Assembly: GCA_045576655.1 (NCBI GenBank)
Contig: JAZNGW010000032.1
Span: 124,001-188,000, forward strand
DNA from: RGIG8745 sp045576655
GTDB lineage: Bacteria > Bacteroidota > Bacteroidia > Bacteroidales > Bacteroidaceae
DNA: 64,000 nt
Direction of reading: 5' to 3'
Below, in pieces: positions 16,341 to 25,785 of this stretch. The translations under genes were made by a program, and so were the position numbers. The notes under the pieces were generated by a model. That model had not been told where the DNA came from. It worked only from the letters and a program-made list of their open reading frames with translations, and searched no databases. How positions within the stretch are numbered: position 1 is the first letter of the stretch; each line of letters begins with the position of its first letter.

Positions 16341-17654
16341 GTGAGAAAGAAGAGCAACAGATACAAAAATTCTTTTTTTGTACAATTGTTTTGCGGGTTA
16401 TTATTCGCATTGTTTTCATTTTCATTTTTATATTTTTTGCAAGGTGACCTGCTTGCAAAAGCTCAGTATGTATATTCAGAAGGAATAACAACGTACTCGA
16501 TTTTGCCAGGGGCATTAATTATCACTTTTATACTTCTTGTTATTCAATGGGTGACTAGAATAATTCTACCATTTAAAGATAATTATTATGCGATTTCTTA
16601 TATACCTTCTTGTATACTTCTTGCTATTGCAACAAGTATCGATGATAAAATGCTTTTAAGTTTCAGTTTGGGTAACTTTGTATGGATATTACCAATGTTG
16701 TTATGTATATATGTACTTATAGTGCATATATTGTACAAGGTGTGTTCTCTGGAAAATTCGAACAATAAATCCCAAATAAATCGTCATATATGGACAAATT
16801 CATTTTTATTGTTAATTCAATTTATATCCATCGGAGCTTATTCAAATACAAATGATATATTTACGTACGAACTAAAAACAGAGCGCTATATTTCTGAAGA
16901 AAAATATGATGATGCAGCCAAAGTTGGAGAGAAGTCTCTTCGTTCAAGTCGCAGGTTGACAGAATTAAGAATGTTTGCATTAGCGAATAATGGTAAGTTA
17001 GGTGAAATGTTGTTTAATTATCCGCAATACTTCGGAGCTAAAGGTCTTCTAGATGTTTCAGATACTTTACCTAAAATATATAGAGTGTCATCTTCAGACG
17101 TGTGTAATGCTATGGGGGTATATCCTAAAGAATATATGAATACACGGGAATATCTTGAAATAGCATTCAGTCTCATAGATAGTGTCCATTCTGACAAATC
17201 CACAAATGAACAAAAACTGAGCACTTCAATTAAAACGGATGAAATGACAGTTTCGACTGATACAGTTGGCACTATTAATGCACAAATGATAAGAGATTAT
17301 TATTATGCATATTTGCTTTTAGATAAGGACTTGGATAAATTTTGTTCGCTTCTCGATACATCTATAGTTGTGGATTTACCTAAAGCATATGGTGAGGCTG
17401 TAGTACTTGCTTATGAGCACAATATAGATAAAATAGCGTTAGACAATAATATAGAAACAACTCATGTTTTGCAATTGCAGAAACTGTATTCTCATGTAGA
17501 TACTTTGATTATAAACCAGCGAACAGAATATAAAGAATTGTATAACAGTATTTCTAATAAAATGGAACGGATGAATAAGCTTCGTCGTAATTATGGAAAT
17601 ACATATTGGTGGTATTATGATTTTTCTGATTCTGTAGCGAATCCAATTTATTAA
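16341..17654 (+). CDS. DUF6057-family membrane protein
   Basis: A 437-residue protein whose first half holds five or so membrane helices (roughly 12-32, 50-72, 82-100, 105-130 and 150-170). The second half is a soluble region resembling helical repeats (YISEEKYDDAAKVGEKSLRSSRRLTELRMFAL). It matches my memory of the Bacteroidales family DUF6057, although those are often longer. The start is GTG at 16341, chosen for the basic N-terminus MRKKSNRYK ahead of the first helix; no early ATG exists. It opens a gene run with the GH25 lysozyme 13 bases later. Function unknown. Confidence 0.65.
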   Translation: MRKKSNRYKNSFFVQLFCGLLFALFSFSFLYFLQGDLLAKAQYVYSEGITTYSILPGALIITFILLVIQWVTRIILPFKDNYYAISYIPSCILLAIATSIDDKMLLSFSLGNFVWILPMLLCIYVLIVHILYKVCSLENSNNKSQINRHIWTNSFLLLIQFISIGAYSNTNDIFTYELKTERYISEEKYDDAAKVGEKSLRSSRRLTELRMFALANNGKLGEMLFNYPQYFGAKGLLDVSDTLPKIYRVSSSDVCNAMGVYPKEYMNTREYLEIAFSLIDSVHSDKSTNEQKLSTSIKTDEMTVSTDTVGTINAQMIRDYYYAYLLLDKDLDKFCSLLDTSIVVDLPKAYGEAVVLAYEHNIDKIALDNNIETTHVLQLQKLYSHVDTLIINQRTEYKELYNSISNKMERMNKLRRNYGNTYWWYYDFSDSVANPIY

Positions 17655-17667
17655 CATTACTTTGATA

Positions 17668-18492
17668 ATGACGAATTTTCGCAGTATATTTATAATATCT
17701 ATTGGTCTATTGTTATTATTGCCTTTGGCCAACGCAAGAAAAAAGAATTTAAATATAAATAAAACATCAGAATCAGTTGATTTTATATATAAAGAGCCAG
17801 ATCCAATTCCCTGTAATGCAATACCAGACAGGGCATCTAAGGGATTGTTATTGCCTTCAATCTTTTTTTCATCATCACAAAGCAACTATACTCATGGAAT
17901 TGATATAAGTCATCATCAAGGAGATATTATTTGGGCGGAAGTTGCAACGGACCCTAATGCAGGTTACATATTTGTGAAAGCGACCGAAGGGGCTAATTTT
18001 GTAGACAGAAATTACAAACGCAATTTTAAAGAAGCGCAAAAAGCCGGATTGAAGGTTGGTAGCTATCACTTTTTTCGTCCGAATGTGAGTGGCGAAGTAC
18101 AATATAGGCATTTTATAAATACCATTGATTATATGAAGCAAGATTTGCTTCCGATGATTGATGTTGAAATTCATCCTAGCCGTCGTATGTCGCTTACCAC
18201 ATTCTATATGCGACTTGATATCTTACTTGAGTCTGTCACTAGAAAAATAGGAAAACGTCCCATTATATATACAGGAAAAAACTTTTATAACAAATATTTC
18301 GCAAATGGAAAATATAATGAATATCCATTTATGATAGCGTCATACACTATAGATGAACCTGTTTTGAAGAATGATGCCGACTATATTATATGGCAGTATA
18401 CTGCTACTGGGACGGCTCGCGGTATAAATGGAGACGTTGACATTAGTAGATTAAGAGGCAATCATACACTTGATGAGATTCTTTATCGTTAA
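17668..18492 (+). CDS. GH25 family lysozyme (muramidase)
   Basis: An exported peptidoglycan hydrolase of 274 residues, glycoside hydrolase family 25. After a signal peptide (hydrophobic residues 6-20) and a linker, the catalytic domain starts at GIDISHHQGDI. It continues with YIFVKATEGANF, the DxE pair in LLPMIDVEIH and the C-terminal block YIIWQYTATG. GH25 enzymes cut between N-acetylmuramic acid and N-acetylglucosamine. ATG at 17668 was preferred to the TTG two codons upstream. The gene sits between DUF6057 and rsmE on the same strand with short gaps. Its role may be cell-wall turnover. Confidence 0.88.
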   Translation: MTNFRSIFIISIGLLLLLPLANARKKNLNINKTSESVDFIYKEPDPIPCNAIPDRASKGLLLPSIFFSSSQSNYTHGIDISHHQGDIIWAEVATDPNAGYIFVKATEGANFVDRNYKRNFKEAQKAGLKVGSYHFFRPNVSGEVQYRHFINTIDYMKQDLLPMIDVEIHPSRRMSLTTFYMRLDILLESVTRKIGKRPIIYTGKNFYNKYFANGKYNEYPFMIASYTIDEPVLKNDADYIIWQYTATGTARGINGDVDISRLRGNHTLDEILYR

Positions 18493-18518
18493 AACCTAAA
18501 ATATATTTGTAACTAATA

Positions 18519-19232
18519 ATGAAAGAAATACGTTTTTTCTACGTTCCTAATGCAGGTGAAGTCAACGAGTTGCCCGAAGAGGAAGTTGTGCATGCTGTAA
18601 GAGTGTTGCGCATGGTTGAAGGTGATGAAATGGTTTTAACCGATGGCAAAGGTATATTCTACACAGCTGTTGTTACAGAAACAAACAAGCGTCATTGTTA
18701 TTATAAAATTTTAGAAGTGTTGCCACAGGAGAAGGGATGGGCAAACCATGTACATATCGCAATGGCACCTACCAAAAATATTGACCGTACGGAATGGTTT
18801 GTAGAAAAAGCTACGGAAATAGGTTTTGATGAAATGACGTTCCTTAATTGTCGCTTTTCTGAGCGGAAAAACATTAATATGGATCGTATAGAAAAGATTG
18901 TTGTTTCTGCTATGAAACAAAGTCGCAAATCTGAAATGCCAATGTTAAATGGTATGGTCAGGTTTGAGGATTTTGTCAAACGCCAGTTTTCTGGTGATAA
19001 ATTTATTTGTCATTGTTATGAAGAAGCAGAGTTGGACAATAAAATTCTTTTGCGTGATGCTCTGCTTGATTCAGATGATGCTGTTGTTTTAGTTGGTCCA
19101 GAAGGAGATTTTAGTATTGATGAAGTTAAATTGGCGATAGAGCATGGGTTTCATAGCGTCAGTTTAGGGAATAGTAGGTTACGTACAGAAACAGCTGCTT
19201 TAGTGGCCGTACATCTTATGCGTCTTAAATAG
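18519..19232 (+). CDS. rsmE: 16S rRNA m3U1498 methyltransferase
   Basis: A 237-residue SPOUT-class methyltransferase that methylates N3 of U1498 in 16S rRNA with S-adenosylmethionine. A small N-terminal PUA-like domain (HAVRVLRMVEGDEMVLTDGKG) precedes the SPOUT domain. The knot motifs VLVGPEGDFS near residue 190 and LGNSRLRTETAAL near residue 215 are typical of RsmE. It lies 26 bases after the lysozyme gene and two bases before the DUF4836 gene, suggesting cotranscription. Confidence 0.93.
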   Translation: MKEIRFFYVPNAGEVNELPEEEVVHAVRVLRMVEGDEMVLTDGKGIFYTAVVTETNKRHCYYKILEVLPQEKGWANHVHIAMAPTKNIDRTEWFVEKATEIGFDEMTFLNCRFSERKNINMDRIEKIVVSAMKQSRKSEMPMLNGMVRFEDFVKRQFSGDKFICHCYEEAELDNKILLRDALLDSDDAVVLVGPEGDFSIDEVKLAIEHGFHSVSLGNSRLRTETAALVAVHLMRLK

Positions 19233-19234
19233 TT

Positions 19235-20656
19235 ATGATTATGAAGATTATAAATATTTTAATGCGTTGTTTTTTTATTGGATTAGTTTGGAGTTTGTTG
19301 TCATGTGAAGGCCAACAAAATTTTCTGAAAGTTATTCCTGATAATGCAAATTTGGTTTCAATAATCAATGTGTCTGAAGTCGTTGATAAGTTTGATGTTA
19401 CTAAAACAAAATTGACTCCATTGTTAGATTTGTCACACGAAGAGTACGGTGATAATATGAAAAGTCTATCTGTTTTGATGGAAACCCCAGAAAATACAGG
19501 ATTGGATTTTAATGCTCCGCTTTGTGTGTTCCGTACTTCTGCCATTTATTTAGTTGCTAAGATAAATGATGTGAATGCCCTCAAATCCTTCTTTGCGACT
19601 ATGAAACAGGATGGAGTTGCTTCTTCTGTTCGTGAATATGGAGGTCTATATAATACGTTGCTTTTTGATGCATGTGAAATATATTTTGATGATGCAACAT
19701 TATTACTTTGTATTTCATCCGATGAATATGGCAATGTACCGTCAAGTAAAAATATCAAACGCTTGTTTCAACTTGATGAGGAAGAAATGTTTATCTATTC
19801 AGACAAGTACAAGGAAATGACATCAAAAGCGGGAAATGCTGATGTGGCTACATATCATTCGCACTACTTGTCTGAAGGTAAAATTGAATTGTTGTCATCT
19901 TTAAATCTCGAAGAGGACCGTTTCGTTTTAAATACTTGTGTGTTTAATGCTGATAAAAGAATTAACAAAATGCTTGACGAAATAGATAAGCATACCTGTT
20001 TGCTTAAAGGACGCTTTGCAGGCATCTACGAAGATTTGCCTTTCCAATGTGTGTGTGTAGGCGTTGATGGCGAATGGATGATTGAATTCCTTAAGTCAAA
20101 CCAAGAGTTGAGATCATTGTTGCTGGTTATTGAACGTGGTATAGATATTGAAAAGATGGTAGGGTCTGTCAATGGCGATCTGGCATTTGTGATTTCAGAT
20201 TTTACTAAACTTAACTCAGGTAAGATACCCGACATTACGGTGATTGCTGAAGTTAAAAATACTGATTTCTTGAATGATGCCGATTACTGGGCTAGTTCTA
20301 TGGACAACTACGGTATGAAAATGCATAAAATAGCAGAAAATCAATATATTCTGACTTTTGAAGATATGTTGTTGAATTGGGGAGTTACTCCTGAAAATGA
20401 ATTATTCTTCTCAACATCCCCTTCTTTTTCCGCTGCAAACATTCATAAACAAACCAATGTTCATGCACCATACAAAGTTCAAGGCAATAAATTATTCATG
20501 TATACTAACTTAGAGGAAACAGTGAAGGCGAGTAGCATGTATGCGGAGATTAATATGTTTTGTTCACTTTTAGGCATAGGAGAGCCGAAATATTTACTTG
20601 TGAAGAGTAATTCTGCACGTGAGTTTATTGTCGAACTTGGTATGCATGAGAAATAA
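19235..20656 (+). CDS. DUF4836-family lipoprotein
   Basis: A 473-residue predicted lipoprotein (MIMKIINILMRCFFIGLVWSLLSC, with a lipobox cysteine at 24). After the cysteine comes the motif FLKVIPDNANLVSIINVSEV, which marks the Bacteroidales family DUF4836. The rest is an alpha/beta repeat-like protein without recognisable catalytic residues. The function of the family is unknown; an envelope location is likely. ATG at 19235 and at 19241 are both possible starts. It follows rsmE by two bases and precedes the ABC transporter by about 50 bases. Confidence 0.78.
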   Translation: MIMKIINILMRCFFIGLVWSLLSCEGQQNFLKVIPDNANLVSIINVSEVVDKFDVTKTKLTPLLDLSHEEYGDNMKSLSVLMETPENTGLDFNAPLCVFRTSAIYLVAKINDVNALKSFFATMKQDGVASSVREYGGLYNTLLFDACEIYFDDATLLLCISSDEYGNVPSSKNIKRLFQLDEEEMFIYSDKYKEMTSKAGNADVATYHSHYLSEGKIELLSSLNLEEDRFVLNTCVFNADKRINKMLDEIDKHTCLLKGRFAGIYEDLPFQCVCVGVDGEWMIEFLKSNQELRSLLLVIERGIDIEKMVGSVNGDLAFVISDFTKLNSGKIPDITVIAEVKNTDFLNDADYWASSMDNYGMKMHKIAENQYILTFEDMLLNWGVTPENELFFSTSPSFSAANIHKQTNVHAPYKVQGNKLFMYTNLEETVKASSMYAEINMFCSLLGIGEPKYLLVKSNSAREFIVELGMHEK

Positions 20657-20707
20657 TGAGAGAGTGGTGAAGTATCCTTTAATTTCCAAACTTCAGTAAG
20701 TGAAAAA

Positions 20708-21352
20708 ATGGAGTATATTAGATTTGAAAACGTAATACCAAATGTTTTTGCTCACCGCAATGACATATTTAGTGATATATGGCTAAAAGACGTAGAATTT
20801 GTCAAAGGACAGAAATATCTTATTGAGGCCAATTCTGGTACAGGAAAGTCATCTTTGGGAAGTTTTCTCTTCGGATATCGCAACGATTATACTGGAACTA
20901 TTACGTTCGACAATCTGGATATACATTCCTTCTCTAAAAAGAAATGGTGTGACCTGCGACGCAAGCAAATTGCATTTCTCTGGCAGGAGTTGCGACTTTT
21001 TCCGGAACTTACGGCATTGGAAAATGTAGCAATAAAAAATAACATTACGAGAGCGCAGAAAAAGAAAACTATACTTGAATGGTTCGATATGTTAGGCATT
21101 GGAGATAAGACCGAATCTTTGATTGGGAAAATGTCATATGGCCAGCAACAGAGGGTGGCATTGATTCGTGCTTTATGTCAACCTTTCGACTTTATTTTCG
21201 TCGATGAGCCTGTAAGTCATCTCGACGAATCTAATGCAGATTTAATGGGAGTGCTCCTTGCCAGTGAAGTTGAACGCCAAGGTGCAGGAGTAATCGTTAC
21301 GAGCATCGGCAAAAGAATGCAAATGAATTATGATAAAATATTTCGGTTATGA
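20708..21352 (+). CDS. ABC transporter ATP-binding protein (MacB/LolD type)
   Basis: A 214-residue ABC ATPase. Walker A is NSGTGKSS near residue 40, the Q loop is WQELRLFPE, the signature is MSYGQQQR and Walker B is FIFVDEPVSHLDE. In place of the usual TH(D) switch histidine after Walker B, the sequence reads VIVTSIGKR, so the H-loop histidine appears to be missing. The stop overlaps the start of the permease gene (ATGA), so the two form one transporter. MacB/LolD-like systems move lipids, lipoproteins or peptides across or out of the inner membrane; the cargo is unknown. Confidence 0.88.
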   Translation: MEYIRFENVIPNVFAHRNDIFSDIWLKDVEFVKGQKYLIEANSGTGKSSLGSFLFGYRNDYTGTITFDNLDIHSFSKKKWCDLRRKQIAFLWQELRLFPELTALENVAIKNNITRAQKKKTILEWFDMLGIGDKTESLIGKMSYGQQQRVALIRALCQPFDFIFVDEPVSHLDESNADLMGVLLASEVERQGAGVIVTSIGKRMQMNYDKIFRL

Positions 21353-22539
21353 AAATTGTTTGGAAACTATTACGTCAACATATATCTCCATTTCAATTAA
21401 TTGGTTTTATTTTGGCCAATCTTATCGGGATGGTGGTCATTTTGCTTGGAGTGCAATTTTACAGTGATATTCAAGCAATCTATAATGGAGAGGATTCTTT
21501 TATGAAAGATGACTACGTCATTATCAATAAGAAAACCTCAATGATGTCTTCGCTTCTGGGCGGGGCGAACGGATTTACCGATAATGAAATGAATGACTTA
21601 CGTCGGCAGTCCTTTATCGAGGATGTCGGAATGTTTACTCCTTCTGAATATGAGGTCAGCGCTAGTTTCCATATGCGCGGAATAACCAAATTTTCAACGG
21701 AAATGTTTTTTGAGTCTGTGCCCGACAAGTTTATTGATGTCAAGTCGGATAAATGGAGATATACCGAAGGTGACACACGTATCCCTATTATCCTTCCGCA
21801 AAACTATCTCGATCTTTATAATTTCGGATTTGCACAAAGCAAAAATCTGCCAAAAATCTCAGAAAGTCTCTTAGGAATCTTGACTCTTCGTATAAGCATA
21901 ACTGGTAACGGTAGAAACGACGTTTATGATGGGAAAATAGTTGGCTTTAGTTCGCGTATTAACACCATCCTTGTCCCCGAATCGTTTATGCTTTGGGCTA
22001 ATGGAGAATACTCTAACAATGCGAAAGTAACCCCTGCGCGTCTAATATTGCAAGTAAACAATCCGACAGATGAAAAACTGACGACATATCTGAGTGAACA
22101 CAACTACATGACCGATACAGAGAAACTTGATGCCAGCAAAACCACATTTATGCTGCGCGTCATTATTGGAATTGTTTTGGCGATAGGTGCTGTCATATGT
22201 TTATTGTCGTTCTTCATTCTTACGTTAAGCATATATCTCTTGGTGCAGAAAAATAGCGAGAAAATACAAAATCTTCTTTTGTTGGGTTATACGGTAGCAA
22301 AAGTCTCCTTGCCTTATCAAATGTTAGCGATGGGATTAAACTTAACGGTGCTTTTCTTTGCATTTGCAATTCTAATGATTGTCCGAAATCTGTATCTGGA
22401 TATTTTTACATCCTTCTTTCCCATTTTCGTCCCGTCATCAATCGTTCCAGCATTATTAACATGCTCTGTATTATTCATTCTCTCATCAGTAATGAACTTC
22501 ATGGTAATCAAGCAAAAAGTCAGTCGGCTTTTAATATAG
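21349..22539 (+). CDS. ABC transporter permease (FtsX/MacB family)
   Basis: A 396-residue permease with one N-terminal membrane helix (about residues 18-40), a large periplasmic domain (about 45-260) and three C-terminal helices (near 270-295, 325-350 and 360-385). This is the FtsX/MacB arrangement. It overlaps the ATPase gene by four bases. The periplasmic domain is not of a family I can name. A strong hairpin at 22559-22590 lies just after the stop. Confidence 0.82.
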   Translation: MKIVWKLLRQHISPFQLIGFILANLIGMVVILLGVQFYSDIQAIYNGEDSFMKDDYVIINKKTSMMSSLLGGANGFTDNEMNDLRRQSFIEDVGMFTPSEYEVSASFHMRGITKFSTEMFFESVPDKFIDVKSDKWRYTEGDTRIPIILPQNYLDLYNFGFAQSKNLPKISESLLGILTLRISITGNGRNDVYDGKIVGFSSRINTILVPESFMLWANGEYSNNAKVTPARLILQVNNPTDEKLTTYLSEHNYMTDTEKLDASKTTFMLRVIIGIVLAIGAVICLLSFFILTLSIYLLVQKNSEKIQNLLLLGYTVAKVSLPYQMLAMGLNLTVLFFAFAILMIVRNLYLDIFTSFFPIFVPSSIVPALLTCSVLFILSSVMNFMVIKQKVSRLLI

Positions 22540-22558
22540 CATTCTCACTCAAAAACTT

Positions 22559-22590
22559 TACCGCCCTCGTGTTTCATTGCGAGGGCGGTA
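22559..22590 (+). terminator. Terminator hairpin fused to repeat array B
   Basis: An 11-bp perfect stem (TACCGCCCTCG at 22559-22569 with CGAGGGCGGTA at 22580-22590), about 20 bases after the permease stop codon. No U tract follows on the plus strand. The right arm is part of the first 22-bp repeat unit (22581-22602), so the hairpin seems to have been made from repeat sequence. Confidence 0.55.
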
Positions 22591-22707
22591 GAGTCTCATC
22601 ACGACCGCAGTAGAGTTTCATCATGACCGCAGTAGAGTTTCATCATGACCGCGGTAGAGTTTCATCACGACCGCGGTAGTGTTATGACACGGGTACGGTA
22701 GTGTTTT
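22581..22707 (+). repeat. 22-bp CCGCGG repeat array B
   Basis: Five full 22-bp units start at 22581, 22603, 22625, 22647 and 22669, with a decayed unit at 22691. Units begin GACCGCGGT or GACCGCAGT (the first GAGGGCGGT), continue AGAGTTTCAT and end CAC or CAT. Two adjacent units (22603 and 22625) are identical. The array lies between two convergent genes, the ABC permease and addB. Confidence 0.9.
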
Positions 22708-22754
22708 TATTTTACCGGATAAAAAGTTTTAGATATGCAGAACTTGATCTGTTT

Positions 22755-25742
22755 TTATTTTTTGCTTATTGTTGTACATATCTGTTTGAAATCACAATAT
22801 TTGCAAATATCCGGATTATCTGTTTGACTGAAAGGTGTTTGAGGATCGAACAGAGAATCGAATGTTATGTGTAGGTGGTCAACAAATTCTTGAGTGGTCT
22901 TGTCTGCATTTTCCATTGACGCAAAATCCAGAATAGGAGTTTTGTCAATCTTTATAACCGAATCGATAGGGGATGTATTCTGAGTCTTTTTGACGTAGAA
23001 CAATGATGGCGAAACTGGAAGTTCTGTGTCGTTTGCGCTGGCAACTATTAGCGTATAGGTGAGCGCTTGGAATATGTGGTATGGGCGATGCGCTATTTTT
23101 GAATTGAAAAGAGTGGCTATATCTTTGGTGGTGTGTGGGGAAGCAGATGTCTTATAGTCAATTATGCGAATTGTAGGTTTGCCCTCTACGTTTGTCATGT
23201 CTATGCGGTCGATAATTCCACCAAGTCTCACGTTTGTGTCATGGGTTATGTTGAATGAGAGCGTGTGCTCCTTATTTTCAAGTTTCAGTATTTTAAGAGG
23301 ACAGGCGTTGGTGTCTATATGCAATTGACGACGTATGTAGTCAATGATAACATCACGATTTAAAAGTTGTTGCCCCGTGAGATGTGACTTATCTTTTCTT
23401 CCAGGATGAAAGGCTTCAGCAATTTCTTCATCGACATATTGACGGATTTTTGTAATATTATTAGCGATTGACATCATTTGACTCTCGTCTAATGTCTTGC
23501 CGATAAATGGTTTATAGATTCTTTCGAGTACACTATGGATGATGTTTCCAAAAAGGGCATTGTCAATATCTTCATCAATGGTGCCATCGGGTTTTAATGG
23601 AACAGGCGAAAGTTTGCTGAAATAGAACTTTAGCGGACAGTCTATATACGTGTTTATTGTGGAAGGGGTTAGTGTACTTGCCTTGTCGGAAGTACGGGTA
23701 TTATATAGATTGTTGAGTCTTCTAAGTGCTAAATCAGATTTTTCAGCACAAATCTCTTTGCACGCCATTGGCACAGATGGCGATTGTAAGTCATATGTCT
23801 TGATGTGCGTGTCAGATGATAGGAGTGTATTGGCATCTACCAGGAATTGGGCAATGAAACGTGACATTTCACCGTTGGAACCGAATCCTTCGGTCGATGA
23901 ATTGTACAGAATTTGTATGTTGTCGGCTCTTTGAATGAGGCGATAGAAATAATAGGCATAAAGTGAAGTCTGTTTTTCTATAGTGGACATGCCGTATACT
24001 TCGCGAAGTGTATAGGGAATTAGTGATGTTATTCTTGGTGACGGCGGTATATTTCCTTCGTTTGCCGAAAGTATGAGAATATTGCTGAAGTCAAGATTTC
24101 TCGTTTCGAGCATTCCCATAATTTGCACACCTGTGCTTGGTTCGCCGTGAAATGGAATGCTTTTTGATGCAATGAGTTGCCGCAATAGTCTTGCCAATGT
24201 CACAGGCTTGACGTTTAGATATCCAGTCTGATGTAGTGTGGTTAGGCGATTTATTATCTTGTGAGTTGTGTATATAGACTCTATGTTCAGTTGGCTTGTG
24301 AAATCATTGACGTCTGTCCCCTCTGAAGTGTTGAACGTTTTGCCGATTAATTCAATAATGGATGACAAATAGTTGAGGAGTCGTGAGTTTGAATTCTGTA
24401 TTTCGAAAATCTGTTGTAATATAGGGTTGCCGTCTGTGATTTCCTTGGTTGTAGGATATACTTTCTCTTTTGATTTAATTTCACGCGCGTTTTTAACGGA
24501 GCATTCATCAGTGATCCGCGAAGTGAATGGATGAGTCAGCAAACGGCACACGAGTGTGTGATGCCATGTGTCGTTATTACGTGACATTCCTTTGAGTTGT
24601 ACATCAAGCAATGCGTCAATAAATGAGGCAATTGACGTTTGTGACAATGGATGTCCCATTGTTATGTTGGTGAGTATTGTTCGTTCTTTTCCGTTGTCAA
24701 GTTGCGCACTTTGTGGTATAGAATGAATTATTGGTTGCAGAAGATTTTCGTTACATAATATGACGGCTGTTTCATTGAGCGGACGTTGTGAATCTATGGC
24801 TTGAGGTAGCCATTGTGCTGTATATCGAGCTTGAGCATTTTCAGTTGGAGCTGCCATTACAGAAATTTGCTTTGGGGAATGCATATTGTTGCGTCCTGGA
24901 TGGTCTGCGGCTAAACGGTCGCCATATTTAATAATATTCTGACTGATGAATTGTCCTGCTTCAAAACTTGCAGATTTGGCAGACGGCATATAGCTATGGT
25001 CATAATCCCAATAGAAATGTGTAATGTGATTCTTTTTCAGATATGAAAAGAGAGTTTGTTCCGTCTTATTGAGAACATTGAAACCTACGACGGCATAAAT
25101 ATGATCGGAAGGCATCTGGGGGTGTGCAGAAGAAAGTGCATGAAGTTTGTCTGCAACATCACGCTTTTGCATTCCGTCGTAAGCATATCCAATATTTGCA
25201 AGCTCTTCCTTGAAGTCTTTGTATATTGGAAGTATCAAATTCCAAAACGAACCGAATTTTTCTTTAAGTTTCGTGTTGGTTTGCGGGTCGAAGTTCTCAA
25301 AATAAATTCTTATAGCCTCAATCTGTGCTTCGGAAAGGAAAGCAAAGTCCGTAATGTCATCCAGCTCCTTAATATTCGCAAATAATTTATCGGCTGGAAT
25401 AATATTGTTGTCTATGTCGTTGAAGTCTTGAAGCATGATTTCTCCCCATGCGAAGAATTTGTCAAGAGTGTCATCGCTGTTTGTTACTTTGACATACGAC
25501 CTATAGAGTAAGCATATTAATAATATATGGTCTGCAATTGTTAGAGAAGAAAGATTGCCGAATATCTCACTTATTGTCATATACTTGGGCAACCACATTG
25601 GACGGTTTTCGTTCAGTTCGGCAAGATACTGATTAAAAAATAGACTCGCACGTTTATTTGGAAATATTATAGTGACATTCTCAAAATTGCCGTCTGTTAT
25701 ATTGTAAAGGTCTTCAGCTACTATTTTAAGAAATGGTTTCAT
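22755..25742 (-). CDS. addB: AddB-like PD-(D/E)XK nuclease subunit
   Basis: A 995-residue protein resembling AddB, partner of the AddA helicase in repair of double-strand breaks. The N-terminal part is a degenerate helicase-like region. The C-terminal third is a RecB-family nuclease with RIIDYKTS (D862, K864). Four cysteines frame the nuclease domain: C702 in DCPLKFYF, then C980, C983 and C989 in CKYCDFKQIC. This is the pattern of the AddB iron-sulfur cluster. The ATG at 25742 (MKPFLKIVAEDL) was preferred over a longer frame starting at 25781. It lies 43 bases after addA on the same strand. Confidence 0.85.
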   Translation of the reverse strand: MKPFLKIVAEDLYNITDGNFENVTIIFPNKRASLFFNQYLAELNENRPMWLPKYMTISEIFGNLSSLTIADHILLICLLYRSYVKVTNSDDTLDKFFAWGEIMLQDFNDIDNNIIPADKLFANIKELDDITDFAFLSEAQIEAIRIYFENFDPQTNTKLKEKFGSFWNLILPIYKDFKEELANIGYAYDGMQKRDVADKLHALSSAHPQMPSDHIYAVVGFNVLNKTEQTLFSYLKKNHITHFYWDYDHSYMPSAKSASFEAGQFISQNIIKYGDRLAADHPGRNNMHSPKQISVMAAPTENAQARYTAQWLPQAIDSQRPLNETAVILCNENLLQPIIHSIPQSAQLDNGKERTILTNITMGHPLSQTSIASFIDALLDVQLKGMSRNNDTWHHTLVCRLLTHPFTSRITDECSVKNAREIKSKEKVYPTTKEITDGNPILQQIFEIQNSNSRLLNYLSSIIELIGKTFNTSEGTDVNDFTSQLNIESIYTTHKIINRLTTLHQTGYLNVKPVTLARLLRQLIASKSIPFHGEPSTGVQIMGMLETRNLDFSNILILSANEGNIPPSPRITSLIPYTLREVYGMSTIEKQTSLYAYYFYRLIQRADNIQILYNSSTEGFGSNGEMSRFIAQFLVDANTLLSSDTHIKTYDLQSPSVPMACKEICAEKSDLALRRLNNLYNTRTSDKASTLTPSTINTYIDCPLKFYFSKLSPVPLKPDGTIDEDIDNALFGNIIHSVLERIYKPFIGKTLDESQMMSIANNITKIRQYVDEEIAEAFHPGRKDKSHLTGQQLLNRDVIIDYIRRQLHIDTNACPLKILKLENKEHTLSFNITHDTNVRLGGIIDRIDMTNVEGKPTIRIIDYKTSASPHTTKDIATLFNSKIAHRPYHIFQALTYTLIVASANDTELPVSPSLFYVKKTQNTSPIDSVIKIDKTPILDFASMENADKTTQEFVDHLHITFDSLFDPQTPFSQTDNPDICKYCDFKQICTTISKK

Positions 25743-25785
25743 GAGATTTGATATTTTATGATGCAAAATTAATGTGGGCAATTAA

